A DNA stretch of 64,000 bases from contig NZ_JAHKNI010000001.1 of NCBI RefSeq assembly GCF_018860155.1, forward strand, positions 757,333-821,332. Direction: 5' to 3'. Under the pieces are notes generated by a model. The model saw nothing but the letters and a program-made list of their open reading frames with translations. It was not told the origin of the DNA and ran no database searches. Position 1 is the stretch's first letter; every line of letters begins with the position of its first letter. This document shows, in pieces, positions 1 to 14,700 of the stretch. Position numbers and translations under genes: made by a program. Source of the stretch: Nocardia albiluteola (GTDB lineage Bacteria; Actinomycetota; Actinomycetes; Mycobacteriales; Mycobacteriaceae).

Positions 1-2720
1 GTTCCGGGGCGGCCGCATGGCGAAGGAGCCCGCGGGATCCTCGTTCTCGGTCAGGTCGGCGTCGTCCTGGTCGGAATCGTCGCTCGCCGAGTCGGTCCTG
101 GCGGCCGCGGCCTCCAGTTCGCTGTGCCGGATGAGGTCGTTCACGACCTTGATGAGCGTCTTGCTCGGGTTGTGGCGGGCCACCACGGCGGACAGCGGGA
201 GTTTCAGCACCCCGTCCTCGAGCGAGCTGCCGAGGCCGGGTACCGCGAGGCGCTGGATGTCCCGGTCGGTGGCGTCGTTCGGGTCGATATCGCGGACGGT
301 GGGTGGCGGCGGTGGCGGCGTATTGCGCTTCTCGGTGGTGGTGAGATACGTCGGGACGGCCAGGTGCAGGGTGCCCGCATCGTGTATCGGGGCGGGGTTG
401 TCGCCGTGGCTGTGGTCGATGTTCATCCACAGATCGGTCGGCACGGTGAAGATCTGATTGCCGGGCTGGGTGCTCTTCGGGCCGGGGCTGAAGGTGTAGT
501 TCTCCTCGCCGAAGCCCGTGTCGTACTCGCTGCTCGACGTGTGGCTGCTCGAATAGGTATAGGACGGAGCGAAACTCGACAGGCCCTCGCTGTGCGGCTC
601 GCTGAACGGATTGGTCACCGAGCCGCTGGCGCCGAGGTTCCACGCGCGCGGCGTCTTCGAGTCCGACTCGCCGCCGGGCATGACCGCGCCCGTGTAGTTC
701 ATCGTCTGGATCTGCGGGAGCGTCCAATCGTGGGAGACGCCCTGGTGCGGATCCTTCTCCGAGGCGTAGCGGCGCAGGGCCAGGAGGCTGACGGTGATGC
801 GCTGATTACCGGTCGGGGTGGGCTTGACGAAGGTGATCTCGGTGCCGCCGGTGATCTTCCCGTCGTCGTCGATCTCGCCCTGGACCATCTCGTCCGCGGT
901 CGACAGCAGGCCCATCCGGCTGCGGAGCTGCTCGAGCTTGCGGACATTGTTCAGCCGCTGCGTGTCGGTGGCGTTCTGCGTCGCGGAATCCAGCAGGCCC
1001 GGCGTGTCGACCCGGGGCGGGAGGAACCCCTCGGTGTGCAGGACGTGCTCGAGCCGGGCGAACATTCTCGGCGGGACCTTGACCTGCAGCGGGGTGGTCA
1101 TCAACCCGAGATCCTTCAGGTGCAGGAGCTCGGAGGGCAGGTACCGCCGCTCGGTGGGCGCGTGGCCCATGGCGCTTTTCGGCGGCACCAGCATGTTGAC
1201 TGGATAGTCGTTCCCACCGGACAGCGGCGTCCTGGCCCGTGGTCCGACGGCCCGCCCGTCCGGGCGCACGAACGTCACCCGCAGCCTCATGGTGGGTGTG
1301 GTGTGCAGCAGATCGTGGACCAGGCGCAGGGCGCGCGAGGTGTAGGCCCGGCCGCCGTAGTTCAGTGAATGGGAGTTCTGATGGGACATCCCGAAGCGGA
1401 AGGGGTTGATCGTCCCGCCGACCGGTGCGTAGCCGGTCTCCTTGTCGGCCTTACCCTTTCCAAAACCGAAGGTGGGCCCGAGGGAGCCGCCGAGCGAGCT
1501 GGTGACCGTGCTGCTGTTCTGGGTGCGCAACGACCGCAGCACATTCGACTCGAGCCGGGAACCACCCTTCATGGTCGGCCCGGTGAGGGTGTCCCCGCCG
1601 TTGAAGTCGACGATCTCGAACTGGAAGTGCCCCAGCGCCTTACCGGAATTCGTGTACAGGGTCGGCGAGGCCACCGAACCGCCGTGCATCATCGGGATGT
1701 TGCTGCGGAAATTGCCCTCGCTCATGAATTCGCGCAGCGCCTCCACCGAGGCCCCGGAGGCGCCCCGGATGCGCCTGCGGAACCCGGCCATCAGATCGGC
1801 GAAAATCCGGTCGTGGTGCGGGATGTCGAGCACACCCTGGAGTGGTACCTCCTCGAGGGAGATATGCGGTTCCGGGTCGGCCGGGTCGCGGTGGAACCCG
1901 GGGGGAACGGTGGCCGGATCGTCCTCGTCGACCGTCGGCAGCTCGGTGGCCTCGGCCATGTACTTCGGGAACCAGGCCCGTACATGGTCCGGCACGGCCG
2001 CGGCGCCGGGCGCGGGGCGCGGCGTGTGCCCGCCGATGTAGAGCCAGCGATCGTTCAGTACGCGCGGCGACAGCACATCGTCCGGGTCGTTGACCCGTAG
2101 CTCCCACTCCATCTCGTAGTCGAAGGGCAGCGAGGGGCCGGTGCTGCGCTTCTTGACGATCGACTGCACCGTCGAGAAGACGCTCGAGGCGGTCGACAAC
2201 TGCTGGTGGGTCAGGTTGCCCTGCAGCCCCACGCCCGCCGTGAGGAACTTGCCCTTGTCCACACTCCGCTGGTAGGCGTACGCATACGACAGGGACCGCT
2301 GGTTGCGGGCGCTGGCGGTATCGCCGACCTCGGACACGCCGTACGACCACCGCTGCAGGCTCACCGGCAGATCGTCGCCCACCCGCTCGATGGGCTCGGC
2401 GGACGGTCCGCGCAGGTTCAGGTTCAGGCGCACCGAGATCGGATACTGCCGCCCACGGTATTTCACGTTCAGGGGCAGGCCCGATTCGCTCAGCAGGCTG
2501 GCCCATTCCCCGGAGGTCATGCGCGAGGTCAGCTTCTTCTCGACCTCGGCGCGGAACTTCGGGTCCGGGCCCCGGGTGCGTTCCAGCCTGGTGATGACCT
2601 GATTGCGCAGCCACCGGATCGTCGACTCCGGAATCGGCTCGATGTGCAGCAGGTCCTTGGTGCCGTCGCGCTGGGTGCCGAATTCCCGGACCGGGGGGAT
2701 GAAATCGCTTGTTGCACCTG
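1..2720 (-). repeat. Module IV: beta-rich block, cut by the left edge
   Basis: VREFGTQRDGTKDLLHIEP opens a fourth beta-rich block at ~2715. The shared marks follow in order: KLTSRMTSGEWASLLSESG, PVSLQRWSYGVSEVGD, FSTVQSIVKKRSTG, SHQNSHSLNYGGRAYTSRA, QIQTMNYTGAVMPGGESD and FGEENYTFSPGPKS. At base 1 the frame is still open, about 900 residues into a block that is ~1,850 long elsewhere. So at least one more OTU/PL module may lie beyond the edge. Confidence 0.85.
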
Positions 2721-5700
2721 AGGATACGGTGGACTTGCTGCCCGACCGGCGATGCCCGGAGTCGCTGTCGACAGGCGACTTCGGCTTCGCCGAATCCTTC
2801 GCCGAGGAGGCGGTGGACCGGGACGACCTGCTGTCGGTGCGGGCATGGCCCGACGGGTCGGCCTTGCGCTTGCCCCGCCGTTTGCTCGATTGCGGATCCG
2901 CGGTGGGATCGTCCGAATCCTCGACGCTGTCGGAGAATTCCGGCTCGACGTCCGAGGGATGATCGTCCTTCTGGGTCTCCAGGACCGGCGGCGTGCTGGC
3001 CCTGGACACCTCGGTCTGCCGGGAGTCCCTGGAGAGCCTGGAGTCCACGGACAGCCTGGACGCCCTGGAGCTTGCCCGGGGCCTGCCCGGCGTCTTCGGG
3101 TCGGATCCGCGCGTCGGTGACTCGGTGCTGCGCCTGGGTGATTCGGGACTCAGCGCGGACGGATCGGTCGGGCGCCTGGGTGATTCGGGTTCCAGATCGG
3201 GCGAGCCGGATTTCGGTGTGGACGAATCGGACTGGCCCGCAGTCGAATCCGTCGGTATCGTCGGGCGGGAAGCGTCGTCCTCGATCGTCCTGCGACGGCC
3301 CTCGGGATCCTCCACGGAGATCGTCGGCGAGTCGATATCGCTGTCTCCGTACAGCGCGTCGAGGTACAGGCTTTCATCGTCGGAGGACAGGATGTCCGCG
3401 TGCCGATCCTCGGGCCGGTCCCCGCGCTCGATGGCCGGATCCAGGGTGAGTTCGCCGGTGGCGGGGAAGGTCCGTTGCTGGTCCCCGTCGAAGCTGTACT
3501 CCTCATCGTCCGAGTCGCTGTGGTCGCGGAGGTAGGCCTCGTTCAGCTCGCGTTGCAGCCGGGCCGCCTCGGCCCGCACCGCGTCCGATGTCTCCGGATT
3601 CGCGGTGCGGTCCGTTGTTTCGTTGTCGCCGTGGCGCTCCAGGGAGAGCAGCCGCTCGATCTCGGCCCTCGGGATGTGGGTCAGCGCCTCCAGCCCGGCG
3701 TCCTCGATCCCGGCGAAATCGACCGAATCGAAGGCCCGGTGCAGCCGGTTCAGCAGGTCCTGTGATTCGGGGTCGTCGGTGTATTCCCTACCGGCGCCGA
3801 ATCTCTCGGCCGCCTCGGCCAGGAGCGTGTACGGATCGTCGGCGTCGTGGTAGACGGACTCGGACTCGGTGTCCGTATCCTCGTGCAGTTCGCTTCGGGG
3901 GATCGGTTGTGTGTTGTCGTAGGTGGCCCGGAAGGCCGCGCGGTCGCTGATCCGGATCGGATCGGTGGGTCCCTCGGGGGAGGGGGCGTAGTAGAGATCG
4001 GTGGCGGGCTCCCAGTAGTGGGGGCGGCCGTCCTCGTCGATGAAGTACCGGAACCGATCGCTGAACTCGGGACCGGCGGTGGGCTGCGCGGGGGCGGCGG
4101 GAGCCGATTCGCCGCGGGTGGATGCGGATTCGGTGGCCGGGATGACGGTGCGTGCGTCGTCGTCCGATTCGTCGCTGTAGTCCTCGTCGTCGGCGTCCTC
4201 GTCGCTGTCGTGGTCGTCGCTCTCGTCCGATTCGTCTCGGGTAGGCGTGGTTTCGGCTGCTTGCGCCGAATTCGAGAGCGCGCCGATGCGGGTGCCCGAC
4301 GGGAATTCGGGGACGTCTTCGCCGCGGAGACGGACGGGGCGCGCGATCTTGCCGGTGGGGGTGTAGAGGATGGCGTGGACGCTGGCGGCGGTGCGTTGTC
4401 CGGGGAGGGTGTGGGTGGGGTCGGCGGCGTCGTGGACGACGACGAGGCCGTCCTCGTCGACGAACATGCGGTACGCGTGCGCGCCGACGCCGTTCGCGTT
4501 GGGGGTGTTGTGTACGGCGACGACCAGCGCCTGTGCCCCGGGGCCGAGGAGGTCGAGTTGCCGGGCGATGCGGTGGATGTCGGGGTAGCCGCGGAGCTTC
4601 CCGCCGGCGGCCTTCTCGAGTTCCCGCCTCGTGCGGCCCGGCAGGGCCGAGGAACGTTTCGGCAGCCGGATCGCGGAGCTCTTGGTGTCACTCTTGATGC
4701 CGGTGAGCGCGTCGACGACGCAGTCGGTTCCGGCGTCGGTGTGAGGCAGTTCCGTTGCGCGCGTTGAGTTTGTGACGGTCGCGTGCGCGGTGGCGCCGTC
4801 GTGGGCGGTGCTCGGGTCGCGTCGCGGGGTGGAAGTTGTTGTGCTGCTGTGTGGTCGGAGAACTGATAGCCGGAAGATGTTGCGGCTGCGGCCGGTTGCT
4901 GTGGGCCGCGGGGTCGTCCGGGGAGTTCCGGCAGTCGAATCGGGGGTTGTCTCACGGCCTCGCAGGCGGTCGACCAGGCGCCGCAGGCGTGCGCGCACGC
5001 CACCGGAGGTGCCACGGGTGTGGGTGACCCCGCCATCCCAGGTCCGCGGCGCTAGGCGCGGGATGTCCTCGAACGTGCGGGGTGCGGTGCCGTCGCTCGG
5101 CCGGGTTTGCGATGTGGAGGCGGCGTCGGTGCTGCTCGAGTCCTCGGATGTCGCCGGTTCGGTCGGCCGGATTTGATCGCGGGGGCCGAGCGGCGCGGTG
5201 GGGTCGGCGATGCGCGAGGTATCGGTAACCAGGGGGAAGGATCGCTGTGTCGCCTGGCGCCGCGTCGGCAGATTGTCCGCCCAGCGCACTCTCGGGCCCG
5301 GTCCGCGCGTCGATTCTGTGTGGCTGCCGCTCGGTACGAGCGGCAGCTGGGGCTGGTTCTGCGATTCGGCGGTGTGAGCCGGTTCGTGGTCCTCCTGGCT
5401 GTAGATCGATTCGTCGCTGTCGTCGCGGCGCAGTTCGGCCAGGATCGCGTTCAGAGTGAGAGGTTGGTTCTCCGTGCCGGTTTCGGTGATGTGCGGGGCT
5501 TGGACATCGGTCAGGTCGGAGTGCGGGACGTCGGTCCCATGCGGGGCGGCGACGGCCGGTTCGCTCGATGCGGCCGGTTTCATGCCGTCGGTGCTGTAGA
5601 CCGATTCGCTGTCGGCGGATGCGTCGTCGTAGAAGGACGTCTCGTGGTACCGGAGGGGCGCCAACCGGGGGGTGCCGGTCGGCGAGGAGGTTCCGGTGCC

Positions 5701-8700
5701 ACGACGCGGGGGTTGGGTACCGAAGACCTCCTGGACCTCGAACCCGTCATCGTGCTGCGCGAGCTGTTGCGGACGTCCGGTTGTCGGCGGGGGAAGTTCC
5801 CGATCGTCGTCGGTGTCGTAGACCGGCTCGCCGTAGGGCGACTCGTCGTCGTGGAAGGCCGGTGGGCGGTTGCGCCGGGACGTGCCGATGGGCGAGGGGG
5901 CATCGCCCAGCGGCCGCGGTTCGAACGGCGGGGACAGGGCTTCGTCGCCCATGTCGAACTGGTCGACGTGCCCGGTCGTCGGCGAGACGGGCTCGTCGTC
6001 CGACGTGTCGTCGAACTGTTCGATGTGCTCGGGCGGCCGGATCTGCGGCGATACGAGTTCGGCGGCCGGTGTGGTCTGCTCGCCCTCCTCGGTGCTGTGG
6101 ACCGATTGCCCGTCGGACAGCGGGTTGTCGATGGGTGTGCTCGCGGACGATTCGGTGGGGAGACCGGTGGTTCGGGTTCGGTCGTGCTGGACTACCGGAT
6201 CGGTGAGAGTCGGTAGTTCGTCGATGACCTGTTCGCCCTCCGCCGGGGCGGTGTGCGCCGCGGCGGAGGATGCGGTGACGGCGACGGCGGCCTCGGGGTC
6301 GTGGGACGAGGTGGTCGGGGGCTCGAGCTCGGCCAGGGATGCGGCTATGGCCGCGGCCAGCTCGGGGTCGTCGTCCTGGACCGGCGCGGCGGGCGTTTTG
6401 AGGTCGGCCAGGGACGCGGCGATGGCCGCGTCCAGGTCGGGGTCCGCCGACGGCAGGTCCGCAGTGGTGTTGTCGACGGCCGAGGCGGACGCGTGCACGA
6501 CGGTGATGGCGGGGTCGGTGAGGGCCTGGTCGAAGGTGATGGGCGCCGGGCGGCTGTTGGCGTCGCGCATTTCGCCGGGCCAGGTGCCGGTAGGCGGGTA
6601 CCAGATGTAGTGCGCGCCGTTCTCGTCGCCGAATACGGTGATCCGGGTGCGGTCCGGGGCGGACTGGCCGGGGGTGTATCGCTCGGCGTCGAGGCCGAGC
6701 AGGTTGGCGAATTCGTCCCAGGGCTTGGTCGCGCGGGTGCCCCCGGGGGTACCCGCGGGAGTGTGCCCGGTGGCGGGTACCGCGAGGTGGTAGTGGTTGT
6801 GGGCGATGAGGGTCGCGCCGTGGGCCCGTGCCCGGGTGTTCTCGCCGAAGGTGGCCCCGTTGGGGAGTTGCCTGCTGTAGACGCGCACGACGGCGCCCCT
6901 GCCGGCGAGTGCGGCCGCGGCGGCGCGGGGGACCAGGTGGAAGGCGTCGGTGCGCCAGACTCCCCGCTCCCTGATCTGTTCGACCTGCCGGCGGTACTCC
7001 GCGAGGTGGCGGGCCGAATCCACCGGCGATATCGGGGCACGCAGCTGCGCCGCGGTGAGTCTTCTGCCGCGGTTCTCGGCGGCGACCCTGATGTTCTGGA
7101 AGACCTCGAAATATTCTCTCCATCTGGGCCCCGACAGTTCGGCGGCGGCCAGGCCGCGCAGGCGCCGAATGCGTTGGTCGAGTTCTGTTTCCGAGCCGTA
7201 GGGCTCGCGGTAGATGATGCGTTCGAGGGCGTGGAAGAAGCAGTCGTTATCCGCCGGCATCGACTCCCAGACGTATCCCCGCGGCGCGCGGACCCCGTCC
7301 ACGACGGCCCGCCGTTCGCCGCTGCTGCGCCCGATCTTGGGTGCGCCCAGCAGCGAGGAGAAGAAGGACTCGAGCTTGCTCTTGCCCTCGGTCTTCGCCG
7401 CTGCCTCAGCTTTCGCCTGGGCGTCCGCTTTCGCCTGGGCGTCCGCTTTCGCCTGGGCATCGGCTTTATCCTTGGCCGCCTGCGCTTCGGCCATGGCCGT
7501 CGGTGTGGACGGCTTCTTCGCGTCCGGCTCGGACGACTTCTTCGTCTCGGATGCGGCGGGTTTCTTCGCCGCCTCGGGTTCGGTTGTCTTGGTTACAGGT
7601 TCGGATGTCTTCTTGGCCTTGGGTTGGGTTGTCTTGCTTCCGGATCCGGCCGCGTTCTCAGTCTCGGATCCGTCTGTCTTCTTGTTTTCGGGCCCGGGCG
7701 TCTTCTTCGCTTCGGTCTCGGGGGACTTCTTGGCCTCGGGTTCGGTTGTCTTGCTTTCCGATCCGGATGCCTTCGTCTCGGATCCGGACGGCTTCGTGGG
7801 GTCGGCATCGGTCTTCGTGGGGTCGGCATCGGTGTGCGACTCGGTGGCGTCCGAGGTCTCGGTGGGCAGGGTCTCCGTCTCGTCCAGGGGCGGTGCGATG
7901 TGCGCACTCGACGGTGTCTCCGTGGCGCGGAACAGCACATCGCCGGAGACCCAGACCGTGCCCTTGGGGCCCTTGACCTCGAGCAGGGCCACGGCACGCA
8001 GCGTGTTCCCCTCGAACGGTGCGTTGGTGCGCTTCAGATCCCGCGTGACGCCGCCGAGGGCGTCGGATTCGCCGTGGCCGGCGTTCTGGCCGCCGAGCGG
8101 GAAGCTGTTCAGGCCGCCCCGGGTATTGCCGTCGTCGGTGAAGGCGGGGCCGCTGATGCCGAAGGTGGGGGCGAGATTGAGGTTGTGGCTCTCGCGGTCC
8201 TGGGAGCTGGAGTTGCCGAATACGAAGCGGTCGATGGCGATCTGCGCGCTGGTCTCCGCCGCGCGGGGTGAGTACAGGCTCATCGTGACGGTGACGCCGT
8301 TGACGGTGGTACCCCGGCGATGGCGCTGCGGGGTGGGCACCTCGTCGCTGTGCGGCGTGATGTTGAGGAACGGAGCCGTATTCTCGGGCCGCAGCGGCGT
8401 GGGCACGTTGCTCGAGGCCAGCGAGACCAGCCGGGTGGACATGTGCTCGACCGAGCGACTGTTGTCGTTGGTGTGCAGGGAGGGATCGACGGCCAGCAGC
8501 GCCCGGCCGAACTCCTCCAGGGCGTCGAAGTCGTACATCACGATCGGCCGCTCGGGCACCCAGTTCGGGACCGACATCAGGTGCCGCACATCGGCAGGGA
8601 CGTCGATCTCGATGGCGCGGTGGTCCGGGGATGCGGGCGGCAGCGGAATCGTGGGGTCGTAGCTGTAGATACCGGGCTCGGTGCGGGGGACGACGATCTT

Positions 8701-11700
8701 GGCGGGGGTGTCCGCGGTGCGGTACTTCGGGGCGAGCTGGGTGTCCGTGCCGTGCAGACGGAGCCGGGAGACGCCGTTCACCGAGGCGGGCTTGGAGAAG
8801 CGGGGCCTGCTGTGGAACCGGGTGGGGTCCACCCCCTCGACGACTCCCATCCAGTGCCCGGAGGCGATGTGGAGCCCGGAGTTGCTGAGCAGGTCGCCGA
8901 TCTTCTCGACCAGGTACCGCGACGCGGCCTCGGTCATGGGCCGCCAGTCGACCGTGACCGTCCACTCGGTGGGGACGTCGAACTGGTCCTGGGGCGCGTT
9001 GGTGCGCTCCCAGGCGCTCAGGGCGCGGCTGTCGGTCATCGTGGAGTCGAGGCTGCGCACCTTCCCGACGGCCATGCCGAACGCGGGGCGAATCTTGTTG
9101 TGCTGGCCGCCCAGCGTCAGGCTCGTCCGGTCGGTGCTGGCGTGGGTGCTGCCGACACTGGTGGCGCCGGGTTCGAGGAGGGAGTTGCCGTCGGCGTGAT
9201 CGTGGCGGTGGACGTTGTCCAGGGCGGCGGTCGAGGGCACCGTCCGGCCGCGAAGCTGATCGAGCTTCGCCTTGGGATGCGGGCGCGCGGTGAACGTGAC
9301 GCCGACGACGCGCGGCCCCAGGAGATCGTGGGTGTCGACGAAGTGGAACGAGTGATTGCCCTCGGATCCGGCGTTGGCGAGGGTACGCAGCCCGAAGGTG
9401 GTGGCGAACTTGTTGATCAGGGGCAGGACCTGAGGGTGCTCGTTGTTCGAGCCCGCCGTGGTGGCACCGGGCGACACCTCCTCCACCAGGTTGCGCGCGG
9501 TGTCCTCGAAGGCGCTGCGGCCGTCGTTGAGGATGACGGAGGTGACGTGACCGAAGTTGAGCAGGCCCTTCGCGTTGGTGTCGCCCTCCTTCCGCTTGCC
9601 GGTGAACGCGTCGGACAGCGCGCGATCGTTGCGGCGCTTCGGCGCGATCTTGGGCTTCTCGCCGCGGTCGCGGGCGGCCTGTTGCACCAGGGCCTTCAGC
9701 GGCGGGTTGTCGTGCAGGTCGTTGTCGACCACGAAGTATTCGAGCCGTTTGGGGGCGTCGACCACGCGGGTGAGGGTGGTGTGCGGCTTGCCGTGGAAGA
9801 AACCGGTGACCGCGTTGCGATATCCGGCCGTGGCGGTGACGACCAGGTGCGGGGTCGCGCGGATCCGGTGCACGCCGTTGCCGCCGTAGTCGGAGGTCAC
9901 GCGCAGGGTGTCGGTCAGATCGGTCGCGGTGACGTGCTTGGTGTGTGAGGTATTGCGCTGCTGGCTCAGCCCGGCGGTAAAGCTGCTGTCGGCCTTCTCG
10001 CCGAACCGGCCGGTCCAGCCGCCGCTGCCCTGGTGGCCGTACTGATCGAGCTTGGAGCGCGCCGAGGTGTTGATGGCCTCGAGCCAGTGCTCGGTATCGA
10101 TGGCCGACGGTTTCAGCACCTCGACGTCGTCGTAGTAGCCCTCGATCTTGAACTGATAGGTCGTGCCCGCCACCGCGCCGGGGATCTCGACCTCGAACTT
10201 GTGGGAGTCGAGGTAGATCAGCGGTGCGAGGGACGTCGCATGATGCGTCGACAGCTCGGTATTGAGGATCGAGCGCGCGATCGACTCCGGATTCTCCGCC
10301 GAATCACCGAATGCGTTGCGCGCGAACCACTCACCGGCGCCGGAGGCTGCCTGGCCCGCCCCGTTCGCCCAGCTCTTCAGGGCGTCGGTCATGTCCGACC
10401 AGCTCAGTCCCGGCTCGTCGTCGGACCCGGTGTGCTCGGTGTCCCCGGCGTGTTCCGGTTCCATCGCCGGCTCTGTCCGCGCCCCTTCCGGATCGGTGAC
10501 GACGATGCTGGGGACGTTCGGCGTTGCGGTGTGCTCGATCGGATCCCGTTGCGGTGTAGTCGCATCCGTCTGCTGCGCGCCGAAGTGCTGCGCCCCGTCC
10601 GGATCGGTGATGACGATTCTGGGGATGTCCGGCGGTGCGGTGCGTTCGGTTCGATCCTGCTGGGGCACAGTCGGATCCGTCTGCTGCGCGCCGAAGTGCT
10701 GTGCTCCGTCCGGATCGGTGATGACGATGCGGGGTACCTGCGGCCCGAGCGTCGAGAGCTCGTATTCGTTCTCGCCATGCGGAATGACCGCCGAATCGGT
10801 TGCGGGCGTATCGGTTCGGTGGTCCTCGCCGGAGGTGAGGGAGTTCGATACGTGCGGGCCGAGACGGGCGCCCCGTTCGATATCGCGGATGAGACCGACC
10901 GAGACATCCTGAAGTAGCTCGGCGACGGGGTGGCTCGCCACGACGGCGGTGGCTGGGAACAGGGTTCCCTTGCCCTTCTTGAGCTGTTTCTGCGTCGGCA
11001 GGTCCAGGGCCCGGGCATCCCGCGCGGGGGGCCGGGTCTTATCGGTCGGATTCTCGCGGACCGTCGGTTCGGGCAGGCGCGTGTTGTCCGGTTCCTCGGT
11101 GGTGCGATAGGTGGGAACGGCCAGATGGGCGGTGCCCTCGGCGCGGATCGGGTCGGGGTTGTCGCCGTGGCTGTAGGAGATCTCCGCGACGACGTGGGTG
11201 GGCACGGTGAAGATGTGCAGCCCCTTGGGGCTGAAGGTGTAGTTCTCCTCGCCGAAGCCGAGGCCGGACGCCATGCTCTCGCTGCTGCTGTACGTGAAGT
11301 CGTACGACCCGATGAGACTCGCGATCCATTCGCTGTGCTCGCTGCTGGCCGGGTCGGTCAGCGTGACGCTGGTGCCGATATCGATGGCGAACGGCGTATT
11401 CGAGTGCTCCTCCGAGCCGGTGAGAACGAGACCGGTGTAGTTCATCGTCTGGATGTCGGGGAGTATCCAGTCGTGCGAGATGCCCTCGTGCGGATTCTCC
11501 GGCGAGTGATACCGGCGCTTCTGCTCGAGGGTGACGGTGATGCGCTCGGGCTCGGTCCCGGTCGCGGTCGACTTGAGGAATACCATCCGAGCGCCGCCGT
11601 GGGTCATCTCGATGAAGCTCGAGAGCTTCCCCAGACGGCCACTCATCTGCTCGAAGTTGCTGACGTTGTCCAGCCGCTGAGTCTTGGTGGCATTCGGCTC

Positions 11701-14700
11701 GAACCAGTCCCACAGGCTCGACGTGTCCTTGCCCGACGGCAGGAATCCGCGATCGGTCAGGACGGTCTTGATGTCGTCGAACATCTTCTTGGGGATTTTG
11801 ATCTGGAGCGGCGTGGTGGTCAGCCCGATATCGGTCAGATGAAGGATGTCCGGATGCAGGAATCGCAGTTCCTGCACGCTCGGCGCGTGGCCGAGCGATT
11901 TCTTCGACGGCACCATCATGTTGATCGGATAGTCGTTCCCGCCGTACAGGGGCGTCTTCGAGTCCGGCTCGACGGCCTCACCGTTGGGCCGGACGAAGGT
12001 GACCTCGACGGTCGCCTGCGGCGTCGTGTGCAGCAGATCCGCCACCAGGCGCAGCGCGCGCGAAGTGTAGGCCCGGTCGCCGTGGCTCAGGGTGAGGCTG
12101 TTCTGCTGCGCCGCGCCGATCTTCAGGGGGGTGATCTGGCCGCCGATGGGCGAGTAGCCGGTGTCGGGATCGGCCCCGCTCCTGCCCAGGCCGGCGGAAA
12201 CCGACACCGAGGCGCCTAGACCGTTGGCTACCCCGGAACTGGCCTGCGTGCGCAGCGCCCGCACCACGTTGTACTCGAGCCGGGAGGCGTTGCCGCCCGT
12301 GGTGGAGGGGCCGGTGAGTTCGGTGCCGCCGTGGATGTCCGGGATCTTCACCAGGAACATCCCGAGCGGTTTACCGGACTGCGTGTACATGACCGGGGAG
12401 GTCGCCGCGCCGCCGTCCATCAGCGGGACGTTGCGCTGGAAGGTGGAGACGAAGAACTCCCGCAGCTGTGCCGCGGAGGTCTCGGACAGGTCGTTCAAAT
12501 GATCGGTGAACCCCTGCAGCACGTGATTGAGGAGCTGGTCGGGATACTTCAGGCCCTGCGGTCCGTAGAAGCGCAGCTCCTGCATGGTGATCTGGGGGTT
12601 CGGGTTGTTCGGATCGCGATGCCACTGTCCGGGAATGGTGGCGTCGTCGTTCGGATCGACCCGCGGCATTTCGCGGCTGTCGGCCATATATTTCGGGAAC
12701 CAGGCCACCACGTCGTCCGGGGCGGGCTCGGAGATGGGTTTCCAGTCCCCCGCTTCCGGCGCCTTGGGCGACAGCACGCCCGCCAATCCGTCGTTGTTGA
12801 GGCGTACTTCGAACCGCGGCTCGAGATCGAAGGGTATGGCGTTGGGATCCGTGCTGCGCATCTTGATGATCGACTGCACCGTCGAGAACACCGACATGGC
12901 GCTGGACCGCTGATTGTGCGTGGCGTTGAACTGCGGCGAAATACCCCAGTTGAGCAGCTTGGTCTTGAACAGATCCGTCACATGGGAGAACAGCAGCGAT
13001 CCGGATCGCTGATTGCGGCTGCCGCTGGTATCGGCGGCCTCGACGAATCCGTACAACCACTGCTGGGTGCTGATCCCCGGACCGTCGTTCACCCGGGCGA
13101 CGTGCCCCGTCTTCGGATCTCGGGCGTACAGGGACATCCGCAGGTACACCGGATACGGCCTGCCCTTGTATTTCACGCCCAGCGGCATGCCCGATTCGCT
13201 CAGCAGCAGATTCTCCTCGGCCTTGGTCAGGCGGGAGGTCAGCTTGTTGTCGACGGCCTTCCGGAATGCCGCGCTCCGGCCGTGGGCGCCCTGCACCGCG
13301 TCGATGATGTGGCGGCGCAGGTACTTCATGTTCTCTTCCGAGAACTGCTCGACGTGGATCAGGGGCTTGCCGCCCTCTCTCCGGTTGCCGAAGCGCTCGA
13401 CGACATGGCCCAGAGAGGTTGCGGCAGAAGGTGATACGGGGGAGTCGAGCGGGATGTCGACGAACACGTCCGAGCCCGCCTCGGAGGTGTGGTGGCTCGC
13501 GCTGTCGGAGGACAGCTCGAACTGCGAGGGGTCGGGCAGCAGTGCGTTGATATCGAGCGGAGAAAGGGGGGTGACCGGGATTTCGTTGCCCTCGGCGTCT
13601 TCGAACGGGACCTCGAACTCCGCGGGATCGGGCAGCCGGAAATCGGCGGGCACGACCTCGGGGCTGTTCGAATGCGCGGACTCCTCGTCGGAGATCGTCT
13701 CCCAGTCCGAATCGTCGTCGGCGGGAACGGTTTCGCTCACCCGCGTCGGATCGACGAGCGCGCCGATGGTGGTGCCGGGCGGGAATTCGGGGATGTTTTC
13801 CCCGCGGAGGCGGACGGGACGGCTTATCCGGCCGTCGGGGTTGTAGAGGACCGCGTGGACGCTGGCCGCGGTGCGCTGTCCGGGGAGGATGTGGGTGGGG
13901 TCGGCGGCGTCCTCGACGAATATGGTGCCGTTGCGGTTGACCATTTGGTAAGCATGTGCGCCAACGCCGTTCGCGTTGGGGGTCTCGTGCACGGCGACGA
14001 CGAGTGCACGCGCGCCGGCGCCGAGCAGTTCAAGCTGCCTGGCGATGCGGTGGACGTCGGGGTAGCCGCGGAGTCTGCCGCCGGCGGCCCGCTCGAGTTC
14101 GCGTTGTGAGCGGCCGGCCAGGGGCGAGGGGTCCTGTGGTACCCGGATCGGGGCATCGGGCAGGGCGTGGGCGATGCCGGTGAGCGCGTCGACGACGCAG
14201 TCGGTTCCGACGTCGGAGTAGCGCCGGCCCAGGACGGGCGACGGGTTCTCGACGGCCGAATGCGAGGTGGTGCCGTCGCCGTGGGTTGCGGGGGTCGCGG
14301 TGGCGCTGCTGCGCCGGGTCACCAACCGCCGCAGGATGTCTCGACGCCGGGTGCGCTCGGTCGGCGGCGTCGGTGCCTGCTCGGTGGTGTGCGGTGTCGT
14401 GTCGTCCCGGTTGCGCAGGCGGGAGACGACGTTGCGCAGGCGCCGAAGCGATCCGCGCACGCCGCTGGAGGATCCCCGCCCACCGCGGGTATCGGTGCTG
14501 CCGTCGGATATCGGTGCGACGCTGCGGCGTCCGGTGGTGGCGGACGTTGTGGTGTCGGTGGGCCGGGAATGTGATGCCTGCGCGGCCTGGTCGATCCGGT
14601 GGGTGCCGAGGTCACCGGTGCCGTCGGAGATCGCCGGCTCGGTGCGCCGGAGCTCGTCGCGGGGGCCGGTGGACGGGGTGGAATCCGTTGTCCGCGAGGG

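Larger units (their letters stand above)
4300..13430 (-). repeat. Tandem module III of the giant gene (~9.1 kb)
   Basis: From GHVVERFGNRREGGKPL to the end of PL5. The beta-rich block spans 13430-7910 (~1,840 residues, ending VKGPKGTVWVSGDV). In it, at 10490-10820, lies a 37-residue repeat (DPDGAQHFGAQQTD core); the unit starts at 10490, 10601 and 10712 are 111 bases apart. The linker at 7880-7330 is Thr/Pro/Lys rich and ends in a short 'ADAQAK' repeat. OTU3, YIW, UIM pair, acidic linker and PL5 follow. Confidence 0.85.
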